Shown here: one piece after another, positions 1-9,606 of the stretch
How the letters are laid out: every line of letters starts with the position of its first letter
How positions within the stretch are numbered: position 1 is the first letter of the stretch
Source of the DNA: Nautilus pompilius
Lineage: Eukaryota > Mollusca > Cephalopoda > Nautilida > Nautilidae
Length of the DNA: 64,000 nt
Assembly (NCBI GenBank): GCA_018389105.1
Contig: JACATO010000304.1
Span: 2,542,001 to 2,606,000 of the forward strand
Direction of reading: 5' to 3'
Position numbers and translations under genes: made by a program
The notes under the pieces: generated by a model
The model's database searches: none
The model's input: only the letters and a program-made list of their open reading frames with translations
What the model was told of the DNA's origin: nothing

Positions 1-839
1 TTAATGATTATGGTATTTAATGCTAAAGTAAAAGTCAGGCCACTGATTCGTTATTTTTATTAACCATTCAAAGTTGTTGGAAAATTTGCATATTTCACTG
101 TTTAAAACTGTGGTAGAGAGATCGTTCACGATAATGATGTGTGAACATGGCGGTCACTGGTCGGGCTTGGAGTGAGCTACTCACTGAAAAGTTACTATAA
201 GATTAAAAGTCATTTCTTTTGACTGGAACATGGGTAAGAAGAGGCGAACAATTTCATAATGGACCCGAATTAGGATTTGGACTGAGTTTGCAGATCTCCA
301 AAAGGTATCATTATACTCTTCAGCATCACCTAAGTGATAGATTATACAAGAGAGAGAGAGATTACTAGATAGCTACACAGAGGATCCAACATCCTTTCCT
401 AGTTAAAGGCCCTTTAAAAATGGCGGAATTGATTGTGACGTTGCTTTCTCAAACAAATATCTATATGACAAATAAGAAAAATACCCAAAAGGGTGAAATG
501 AACCAACTGCTTGATTTCAAACAATCGCTGAACGGGAAGACAATTGTTTTGAAAATTAGTGTTTAGTACCTACCAGCTGCGAGTACTGTAAAGGTTAGGG
601 TTTTGCAGTCAATTCCGCTAGAGATATCTACAAGTTAGATGAAATTACAAATATTAATTTTAAAAAAGAATTGCTATCACATTCTTGTCGAGTATGCGAA
701 ACCATTGGGATGACATTTTATTGGCTGATGATTAGTTTTCAAGCGAGACAGAGATCCAAGACCTTCATGGAAGTTTTGTATCAACTATTTACGAACTAAA
801 AAAAATTTTACAGATTTTGGCCACAGCGGACCCCATGTT
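1..839. other. AT-rich DNA, no gene seen
   Basis: No reading frame of coding character. A short GA run lies near 348-362. The last 100 bases may belong to the Tc1-like relic that follows, but nothing upstream of about 840 is recognisable. Confidence 0.5.
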
Positions 840-1090
840 TCTTTGTAGACCTGCTCGGAAAAAAGGCTGACTAAGAGACGTTGTGGCTACAGACAGATAA
901 CGAAAGGGGTTTATCAGAACATGGTCAAGAAGACTAGGGGTCACTGGTTACCACGCCCTACAAATTGTCCAAGGATGTCAGATCTATGTACATAACAAGC
1001 TCGAGTTACTCGTGCCGCTCATTGTGTCCGGTGTAACTGGAGGACACGAAAGGGGCACCTGTCCAACAAAAGTCGGTTTCATTAAAACTT
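840..1090 (+). pseudogene. Weak Tc1-like transposase relic (N-terminal half)
   Basis: Plus-strand translation in shifting frames gives a run resembling the middle of Tc1-type transposases. QARVTRAAHCVRCNWRTRKG is followed by HLSNKSRFH near 1055-1082, in the place of the usual 'arginine-rich segment, W, VLFSDESRFHL' block that holds the first catalytic Asp. Here the Asp-Glu pair reads Asn-Lys, so the site is dead. Upstream, a basic stretch (RPARKKG, about 850-870) sits where the GRPR-type linker after the paired-like DNA-binding domain is expected. Several stops and frame changes interrupt it, and a poly-T run (1088-1104) abuts the end. No inverted repeats were found. The alignment is from memory of the family and is weak; chance similarity is possible. 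Confidence 0.4.
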
Positions 1091-1104
1091 TTTTTTTTTT
1101 TTTT

Positions 1105-4100
1105 GGAGACATACCTGAACAAGATCAGAAGAATTTTGGTTGGAAATGCGCTCGTATGGTAAAGAAACGAGAAGAAGAAGAAGCGAAGTTAAGATATTTC
1201 AAGTGCGCGTATATTATGCTAACTTTCAGCACATTGTGAAAAATATAATTAGAATGCACCGAGAGAAGAAGTGGTGAGTGGTTGGATCTTAAGAAATCAA
1301 ACCCACTCATATGAAATGTTTTCAGAAGGCCGTCGATTTCCCACGCAAGGCAATATTCCGAACAGAAGTATAGCGGAAGCAAAGGGTTGCAATGGACAAA
1401 CTTGGCCAGCCTTTCCACTGGTTTTGCTGTTGGTGGCCACCGGCGTTTACTGTAGTGAAGGAGCAGATTTGCTGTTACTATGATGGCCTTAGACCCTATT
1501 TCAATTCAGCTACCTCGGTTTGGCTGTGGAACACTAACTGGTCGAGAAAAGAGGGTGCATGTCACCGGAAATAATGGCCAGCACAAACATGATTGATGCA
1601 CCCGACTCCCAACAGCAAAAGTCTCTGTTGAATGGAACTCCTGTTTGGTTTGTGCGAGAAAACCAGAGTATCCAGGATAAACCCATGCCGGCAAACTGGT
1701 GCAGAAGAAGCCAGGCTATGGAGGGTTTGCCGAACCGAGTTGGTCTCGGGGGTCTTAGCCACGGCACTTTGTTATTCGGTTCTCTTAGTGAGTGAATTGT
1801 TGGTGAACATCTGTCATAACAATACGAAACCAGTATATCAAGTAAAGCCTCGAGAAAGTGTTGTTTGTTGTTTTAGACACTGTCAAAGTCAAAGACATTT
1901 CTCTCTGGATATGTTTTGGACTTCTCCATCTTGGATGAATGCATTGCGAAGATTAAAAAATTTTGGAATTCTCTTATTGTGTCAGCTGTGACCTGCAGCT
2001 CACTTAGTCTTTCAGAATCATTCGTTGAGTTACTGCTTCAGCACTTTCAAAATGCAGTTATTAATTTAATTTAATTCTTTTGTACTACGGAATTGACTGT
2101 TACTCCCATATTTTGAGAGAAAACTTTAAAATCAAATTATAAACTTTGGTTGGAAACGAGTATTAATTGTAAATCCGGAAAATCTCCTTGGAAACTCCTG
2201 CATAAGTCACAATGGTTTTCTTCCTTCTCGTAAACTCACCTCAGATTTGTATTTTTAAACATTTGTGTAAAGAAAGAGAAAAGCTGATACCGCTGCTTTA
2301 CCGTCAACAGAGAAAAGGTTCTCTTTTGCTGAATTCGCCTGTTAAAAATGGAACTCCTTTGAAATCACTGTAAAAAAAAAACAACAAGAGTTTTTTCCCT
2401 TATAAGAGTTCATTTTAAAAGAAGGAATTCGTTGTCTCCAAGAAAGAAGAAATCATTAAACATTATGTAATACCAATCTTTACACGTGCCGTCTTTGATA
2501 CATCTTCCTTAAATGGATCTCGCCTTTAGCGTAATTCTGGTTATTTTGCTTTAGAATGATTGGATCAGTTGATGTCGCATGAGATGTTTGTATCGCTGAT
2601 GTCCAAGTAGACTTACTTTGAGAGCCTGGAAACTACACACCATTTGAACGCCGGGTGGCTTAGATAAGGTGATCGGCCTATTGACTGAGCCAGGTATAAA
2701 TAGCAGCATGTCATCAGTAAAATTCTATTAATATTTTAGCTGACTGGGACAGAATTACAAAAGGTCGACAGTTTTACTGCGTGTTACTTCTATTTTGTTA
2801 GTAAGATTCCACGAACGTCAGACCAAGCGAAACATAACTTTTATGGAACAGAAGAATGGTATAACGTTATTTACCTGAATTTATTACAAATTATGTAGAA
2901 TAACGCCATGTGGCCTACTGCAGCCTTATCTAACAATCTCTAGATTTAGACAGCAAATCGGTAACGATCTTTGTACTATGGTTCAGTACAACAGTAGAGT
3001 AGTTAATATAGCTAAATTAAATGAATAAATTAGGCAAATAAAATTTTATTTTCATCTTATTTAGTTACGTAATGCAGACAGATTAGATTCTAAAAGTTTT
3101 TCTTTTTTAATTTCACAGTAAATATTATTATAGGTATCCGTAAATGGACTCCATATATCATCAGGATTTTAACTAGGATCTGTTAAAAATAATAACGTTC
3201 AATCTGGGGTTGGAAAGTCTTTGGTAATTGTTTTTTTTTTTCAGTTACAGGATTTGTCTGTAAACAGACTTTAAATATGAAAGGCTGCGATTATACCCTA
3301 GACAAATCCGTTTAAGATAACACGTGTTTTCGTCAGTAATTAACGATTACGTTAATCTTTCCCTGGATTCACTGTTTCTTGGTCTCTGGTGCCATCTAGT
3401 GCTTCGGATCAAGAAATGAAATAACAGGCAGAGAATACGAAAACACCAACAAAGCAACGATAATTGAAAAATAAAAAGGTATTTAACATAGTTTACATTC
3501 TAAACATTTTGAAGTAATTTCTATTTTTAATGAAGATTAGCTTGTGCCTAATTGACAGCAGAACAATTTTATAATTAATGGGTCCCAGTGAATTGATAAT
3601 TTCAATACATTCTGTAAAAAAAAAAGGAGAGGACAATAGAAACACCGATGTTCCTTTTTTGAAGGCGATTCCAGCGGTAACGCTGTTTCTGGTACCATCT
3701 TAGAAAACGGTTACTCATCACGACCCCTTGACCTCCCGTACGTGCAAGACAAGCCGATCGCTTCCTCTTTCTCCGCCATTGCTGTACCGCGTCCTCTTAA
3801 ATTGTTAAAAAGGACAAAAAGAACAGAACTGGATGAATGGAAAAAATACCCACGAAACGTTCGAACTCATGTCCGTAAACTTTTACAAAAGTCACATTTA
3901 AAACAACCACCCTAAATTGTATATACGTTATTTAGTGTTTAGTCGTTTGTTATCTAATAACCACATGCAACTAGCATAGATTTTATTGTTATTTAAACAA
4001 ATAGGTATACTAAAACCTTTTATACGAAACAGGTAAAACTACTTTCACTGTTCGACTTCGTATTTCGCTTACTGATAACAAAGATGTCGGCCAATATTCG

Positions 4101-5355
4101 CTAAAAGCTTTGTATTTTATGACGAATTTTTTAGCCATTGTATTTATTGGCATAATTAGATATTTCCACTATTGTACTATATCCTGAAGTAACACGTTAA
4201 GCGACAGTGAACTGCACGATACTAGTACAGAAAATGAATTGTACACTAACGTAACTCATCACTTTTCTCAGTGCTGAAGTCAGATTTATTCTCGGATATT
4301 TTTAATTATCCGGAACGTGTTCCATCGCCAAACAAGACTGAAAAACCACTTAAGCGGAGTTTACTGAAACCCCAACAAAAAGAACAAACATAATGAATTG
4401 GTAACTCGCAAGAAGAACCTGTTAGTTCGAGGCAAATATGATAAATTATTGGCCAAAATGGATTCGGCAAATTTTGTTTGTCAACCAGGTGTTTGACGTC
4501 GTCACAGCTCACGTCACATTCCTGTAAAATTCTTCCTTGGGTGCGGGCCGTCGGAAATTCCACGCACCTGCAGTTTATTTTAGGCCTAAGAGCACAAAAC
4601 GATCTCATGTAAGAAAAAAAACCGTGGAAATAAAAGGGTTGATTTAATTTAATTATTTTTACAAATCTAAAATCAAAATTTATAGAAATTTAATCACTTT
4701 AAAAAATATATATATATGGAATTTTTAATTTATGTATTTAAGAAAGCTTTTTACAGATTGCAATTTTTTTCGATTTTTTAAAATTGTTTTTGACGATTAC
4801 GAGGTCTCTACTGTCGAAAAAATGCAATTTAAAATTATTTTATAATTGCATACAATTCTACCCGGTTCTTTATTTACCAGTTTTACTCTTTGTTGCTGCT
4901 AACTTGTAATTTATACTTTTCCTTCGTCTTGTCGAAAAACCTGGGATAACTCCATACACGGGACTGCACAACGTTCGTTGGTGCTTCATATTGGTGGAAA
5001 ACGGTGTTCTGCGAACTATCTCGAAGGTTGTGACATCGTTTCCATTTCTACTTTTGCTTTAGAAGAACTGATAATCAACGAGTCTATGTTTTGGCACCTT
5101 TCCCTGCTGTCATCACCAGACTTTAGTCTTGAGAAAAACCATTTTGTGCGCATTTTACTTTTATCCATTATTTTAATTTCGGGAGTCCGAGTGATCTGAA
5201 GGTATCCAACCTTTTGGTTCGTAGGCGTTTGGATGTAGTCCTTGATTAGCACCATCACTGATATGAACGTACATATAGGATCTGATCATTATTGCTTCCC
5301 GAGCCTTCCGAACGTTTGCATTGGTTCTGACACCTGCTCGAAGTGAGGATCAACT
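1105..5355. other. Intergenic block without recognisable genes
   Basis: The patch at 1300-1800 is GC-richer and carries overlapping short open frames on both strands, the longest being plus-strand 1632-1991 (119 aa); none shows a domain. A TATAAATA motif lies at 2695-2702. A minus-strand frame at 4306-4608 (100 aa, several Cys) matches nothing I know. The remainder is AT-rich with homopolymer runs. The minus-strand frame at 5016-5258 may be a decayed downstream part of the Tc1-like relic at 5.4 kb, but I see no motif in it. Confidence 0.4.
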
Positions 5356-5359
5356 TTGG

Positions 5360-5700
5360 TAATGAATCTATCGTATTCCGTCCAGTTTCTGAAGCGTGTT
5401 TGTATCACTTGCACTTTCCCTTCTGTCTATCTCATCCCAGAACAGTTCATTGGGGTTACGTTCCAGAGACTGAGGAGACAAGCCCAGTCCTGGAGAGTAT
5501 TGAAACAGGGCCTTGAAGAATTGAATAACATAACCCTGACTTTGAATTAGTTTTTTGCCCACTTAATATATGCGTCACTGACAGTTTCGTCGTCTCGGTG
5601 ATGATTTTTAGCTGCATTGCCAGCTTCTCAAACAAGGAACACTCAAAAGACTGGTAGAGTCGAACAAACGCTGCTGTACACCGCTTGTAGGGCCTTTATG
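5360..5700 (-). pseudogene. Tc1-like transposase relic (C-terminal part)
   Basis: Minus-strand reading gives NPNELFWDEIDRR (rc of about 5424-5462), a clear counterpart of the Tc1-family 'SPDLNPIELLWDELDRR' block that carries the third catalytic acidic residue (Glu of the DD34E triad). The DNA just upstream still reads as a diverged CAGTCTC...CTGAAC...CCCATTGAACTG pattern with small insertions, so the SPD part is shifted out of frame. Farther upstream on the minus strand (to about 5700) the reading is broken by stops. This is a dead fragment, lacking the helix-turn-helix and the first catalytic Asp. It lies inside the footprint expected for the LTR of the gypsy relic starting at 5976, so one insertion is probably nested in the other. 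No terminal repeats seen. Confidence 0.65.
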
Positions 5701-5976
5701 GATTGTGTGGATTTTCAGTCTTCCGTGCTACATTGACCAACCATTGTGGATTTCTTGTATAATATTATAATTTTTCGGTGACAGAGAATCGTCGGTATGT
5801 GCTACGTTCGGCTACCGATCGTCAGTTAACACGAATTAACATCGATTGCAAATCATGTAGCAGCCGGCTTCTCAGTTGCTGGTTCACATAAGTCATCACA
5901 TCTGAATTTCCTCCTGAGAAATTACGTAACTGTGTAATTTTCGGCTTTCGATTGTCAGTCCGCATAAGTTACTACA
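5700..5976 (-). repeat. Probable Ty3/gypsy LTR fragment with duplicated start
   Basis: On the minus strand the integrase frame ends and is followed at once by a purine-rich tract (CGAGGGGAGA, 5986-5977) and then TGTAGTAACTTATG, the expected layout of polypurine tract plus 5'-TG of an LTR. A diverged second copy of the same junction (AGGAGGAAATTCAGA then TGTGATGACTTATG) occurs about 76 bases farther on (about 5918-5887), so the junction is tandemly duplicated. The other LTR end is not identifiable, so the left limit is approximate. Confidence 0.45.
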
Positions 5977-6910
5977 TCTCCCCTCGAAAAGGCGTTCCAG
6001 ACGCCATTGAGCCAGGATCCTCATGTGAGCTTGGTAAAAATCTCGACACCGGATAACAAGATTGATCCAACAGGCCGTAGCCCTTCCGATCAACAAGGTA
6101 GATGAGATAAGATTAAGTTCGAATCAAGGATTTTGCACAAGATAAATTGTTCGTGACCATGACCTATGGCAGGTGGTGGTGGGGTTTTGGATCTGTGTAG
6201 AAGTGGGATAACGTTGTACAATTTTAAGAGAAAACAGTGAGCGAAGACATTTTTATGGACTCCAGGAGTCACAGCTTGTAGGCGACTAAGTTGATGTGGT
6301 TGATAATTTCAAATGCTTTCAGATACCGTTGGTTCCACTTGCTAGAGGGCCAAATAGCAGAAAGGTTTTGAGCAGACGACCTTATTGTTACTGGTCAACG
6401 TGATGCTACTGTGCCATGTGGGCACTTCTAAGATGGTCTTTCAGTTTTTCGTGAGTGAGGTAGAGGTGTTTAGCTAAGTCCATAGCTGCAAAGACACGAA
6501 AGGCTTTTAGCATGGAAGTATTAGCTGTGGATGCAAACTGTAGCTAGTATAGAATGATCTCCAGTCGATCACTGAAGAATTATAAATATTGTAGGCGAAT
6601 TCTACATATAAGAGGATAGAGGACCAGACGGTTATCGAAACATCGAAGACACCGTTCACGGATCTCGTTCGGGATTTTCTGACAGTCTGGGGCTGATAAA
6701 TAAAGGAAATTCTAAATTCAGCATTCAAGAATTTGAATATTTAGTGTCAGAAAGGAGAAACGAATTTGAGTTCCAAATCAGAAATGATATTAGAGGAAAG
6801 GCCATAAATGTTGGAGACAATGCGCCAATTTGGTTAGTGGATCGACGTTGGTCGGGTAGTTTTCTGACTGGGCCATTTCAACAGTGGAATCTATAGAAAC
6901 TTACGACGGG
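5977..6910 (-). pseudogene. Ty3/gypsy integrase with chromodomain, decayed
   Basis: Read right to left this is the C-terminal half of a Ty3/gypsy pol. Order of blocks: VDPLTKLAHC (6845-6816; family VDRLTKMAHF); NIYGLSSNIISDLELKFVS (about 6811-6755; family 'HGLPKDIISDRGPQFVS', second catalytic Asp kept); YQPQTVRKSRTRSVN (about 6700-6650; family 'YHPQTDGQTERVNQ'); VEFAYN and an HP motif (about 6615-6530; family 'AEFAYN...YGxHP'); AKHLYLTHEKLKDHLRSA (about 6475-6425); a GPF/Y-like stretch ending HKNVFAHCFLLKLYN (about 6260-6215; family 'HNVFHVSLLKPY'); and a chromodomain YLVDRKGYGLLDQSCYPVSR (about 6101-6040; family 'YLVDWKGYGPEERSWVP'). Frameshifts and stops break it throughout, so it is inactive. 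Reverse transcriptase and gag are not seen upstream. Confidence 0.85.
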
Positions 6911-7740
6911 AACTGGGCGGGGTGTGTGAGCAAGGGCAGGAGGGAACCGGTGTGATTTTCACGGCGGTTCTCAATCCAAGCAAAATGAAGAATCGGTGTA
7001 TAATTAAAAAAAAAAGAAAACGCCATCAATGGCCAGCAAAAGTCCAGAAAGATGAGCCGAGCTGGAGGGTTTTAAAATGTCCAGTGAAGCGAGAAACATG
7101 GCAGAGTTTCAAGACCTCCAGTCGGAGCCCCACTCAGTCCATATGCAGATGCGCTCTGTATCCCAGCGAAAACTCGTCGGACTCCATCATGTGCGTGGTT
7201 TCTAACACTCGTCCGTATTTATAAACTGCATTAAAACGAAAATACTTAAGGACACCCCCACACTGTTTTCAGTGAAGCGCCAATAATTTAAAAATAAAAT
7301 CTTTACAGCGGACGGTATATTAAAACAGTAGAGTCCCTTTATTAGGAGAAGCATATATCAACGTCCTGCTGATATGACTCTACTGTGTGAGGCGGATATC
7401 AGATTGTTATTGGAATTGTTTGTGCACGACGAAGTAACTCAGAAGTCTGGACTGCTCACGAAAGTCGCCATATCCAACTGCTGGCTACAGTCTGTAATGG
7501 TCGGGGCTGACGTGATCCAGACGAAATTACACGGTACCCACAAAACAGCAGAATTATTTTGTCTGAGATGACCTCAGATCTTCCCTTTTTAAATCATTTT
7601 TATTTTTTTAGACTGACTTAATTAAGTACCTGTTTACGTACGTTGAATCAGTAAATAAAAAGAATTTAGGATTTATTCACGTGGATGCTATTTTGCACAG
7701 TAAAATTCTTTACTTCTCAATGTTTAAAAAATGTTTTATT
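6911..7740. other. Block upstream of the gypsy relic, unassigned
   Basis: By position this could hold the rest of the gypsy pol on the minus strand, but I recognise no protease, reverse transcriptase or RNase H motif. Two plus-strand open frames (6922-7224 and 7374-7571) have no recognisable content; the first overlaps the gypsy relic antisense. Confidence 0.35.
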
Positions 7741-7750
7741 TTGATTTCCT

Positions 7751-7752
<2 letters not shown>

Positions 7753-7816
<64 letters not shown>

Positions 7817-7960
7817 GACATTACAGAGAGAGAGAGAGATGACGACATTACAGAGAGGGAGGGGGAGAGAGAGAGCGAGATGACGACATTACAGAGAGGG
7901 AGGGGGAGAGAGAGAGAGATGACGACATTACAGAGAGAGAGGGAGAGAGAGAGAGAGATG
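7753..7960. repeat. Compound GA satellite with embedded spacer unit
   Basis: A pure (GA)n run of about 58 bases (7753-7810) passes into four copies of GATGACGACATTACAGAGAG starting at 7811, 7838, 7879 and 7918, separated by GA/GGGA-rich tracts of different length (spacings 27, 41 and 39 bases). The array ends near 7959 before GTTTTTGTTGC. Long open frames across it on the minus strand are low-complexity Leu-Ser readings of the repeat, not genes. Confidence 0.95.
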
Positions 7961-9154
7961 TTTTTGTTGCTAACCACGGTACAGGTGCATTAACTTATTA
8001 ACTTCCAGTACACCTGTCAGGTTGTCAAAACATGCTCTGTACTACTCACCTGTGTTTTACTTCAAATCGGTCTCAAGGAGGACGATTTAGCTTGAGAGAT
8101 TTAATGGGTCTGCGTCTCTCAATTGACACAACAATCTTAAACTGACATGTGCCCACTCACCTGAGTCAGGTAGGATGCGCCGTAATAGCGAGGATGCGCT
8201 TTGAAGGCAAGATAAGGAATGGATCTATTTTTCCTCGTATGATTAATGCACTCAGACAAAGCTACCCAAACCAAAACTAATACTGTCGAGGTGACACACT
8301 CGCACACGTGCACAATAACACGTAATAAGTTAACAGAATCATTTCTTTACCGTTTTGAGGAAAATACACCGATAAATAAAATATTTTAAAATTATAAACA
8401 TTTAATTTCTTATAAAGTATCCTGCAAAAATTTACTTTTTAAATTTATTACAGCAACGTATCATTAAGTGAAAACTATACTTATTTATTTATTTATTTGG
8501 TGGAAAAGAATGGTTTTAGGGGATGAAGTAAAGTTTCTACTGAATTTTTAAAAGAAAATATGCCGTGTATTTTCTTATAATATATTTACTAACAGAATTG
8601 AATGCATTATGAATAACAGTGCATTTCATTTGCTCACAAAATTTTCTAGGACTAATTAGCTCAATATTAAACTTAAGAGCAAAAACATTTTAGTTACATT
8701 ATATATGGTCTACATCTTGATGATGCTGTGCACTTTTATTTCAAAAGGATATAATTTATTAGAAAGAAATTTGAGAAAAGATTCATGAGAATGTTTCTAG
8801 ATATTGAAGATATTAAAAAATAAATTATTAGAGTTTTAGTTTAGATTATAGACGTTTATGAGGAAACCTAATAGTGGGTTTTAAGATAGTTACGGAGTCA
8901 GACTGTGGAGATTAAGGTTAGCATAAATTAATTAAAAGACGGGGTCGATCAATATTTCTCTTCTTTGGGGGTAGAGGGGCTAACATGACCCATGATGAAG
9001 AATGTCTATACTAACTCAAGCACCTGATTGGACGCCATGGAGAAAAAAGTAGCTTCCGGTGATGAGTTGATGGGCGTATTAGAAAGTGTCTGAAGATGGG
9101 TGCGGCTGTGGTCAAATAAAGCACTTGTAGATTTCAAGCAACACCTAGAATGTA
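7961..9154. other. AT-rich DNA, no gene seen
   Basis: A short TTTA tetranucleotide run lies near 8481-8500. No open frame of note. The 9000-9150 patch, just left of the mariner-type element, is slightly GC-richer and unassigned. Confidence 0.5.
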
Positions 9155-9606
9155 CAGGGTAGCGCAAAAGTCAGGTACCACAGCGTAAATGACAATAAAT
9201 GTTCGAATTGCTGGCTGTTAACTTCTTTGATGTACACTTTATATTTCTTTGCACACTGAGATCTAATTTTCTCCTTTGATTGCTCACCGTCAACGTAGAC
9301 AGCCGACTTGAGGTGCTCTCACAGAAAGAAATCGAGGGGGCGAAAGGTCCGGTAACCTAGGTAACCATCCGCTTGTTTATGAAGTCGTCATACTGAAAAC
9401 GTCACTAACGATGACTACACGATGTGGCGGTGCGCCGTCCTGTTGGAACCACAGATTAGACCATTGTGCAGCTTGAATGTCGTTCAGAATGGGTATTAGG
9501 GATGTTTTACTTTCCATCAAGGAAGTAAGGACAAATTAACAAATCTTTCCATATCGCTGCCAACACCATGAGATTTCCTGTTGTGAGTGACTTTTGCGCC
9601 ACCCTG
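9155..9606 (-). mobile_element. Short mariner-type element, internally deleted
   Basis: The ends are inverted repeats: left CAGGGTAGCGCAAAAGTCA (9155-9173) and right, read on the minus strand, CAGGGTGGCGCAAAAGTCA (9606-9588), one mismatch in 19. The left flank is TA, the right flank TG, so a TA target duplication has mutated on one side. At 452 bp it is about a third of an autonomous element. Inside, on the minus strand, is LWFQQDGAPPH (about 9454-9424), the second catalytic-Asp block of Tc1/mariner transposases, then after a stop LPRLPDLSP (about 9360-9335; family 'PPRSPDLTP', third Asp), then VDGEQSKEKIRSQCAKKYK in another frame and FEHLL near the C-terminus. The N-terminal half is missing. 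Non-autonomous; cross-mobilisation by an intact relative is possible in principle. Confidence 0.85.

Noticed and set aside
1632-1991. 119-codon plus-strand frame
   Set aside because: Overlapping frames on both strands, no motif, no promoter or splice context.
2650-2700. tRNA-like start GCCGGGTGGCTTAGATAAGG
   Set aside because: No B box or cloverleaf can be formed.
4306-4608. 100-codon Cys-containing minus-strand frame
   Set aside because: No recognised Cys spacing or homologue; not supportable as a gene.
7753-7960. Spaced repeats resembling a CRISPR-like layout
   Set aside because: Spacers are GA tracts of low complexity and the genome is eukaryotic.
7717-7977. Minus-strand Ser/Leu-rich frame
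   Set aside because: Translation of the GA satellite.
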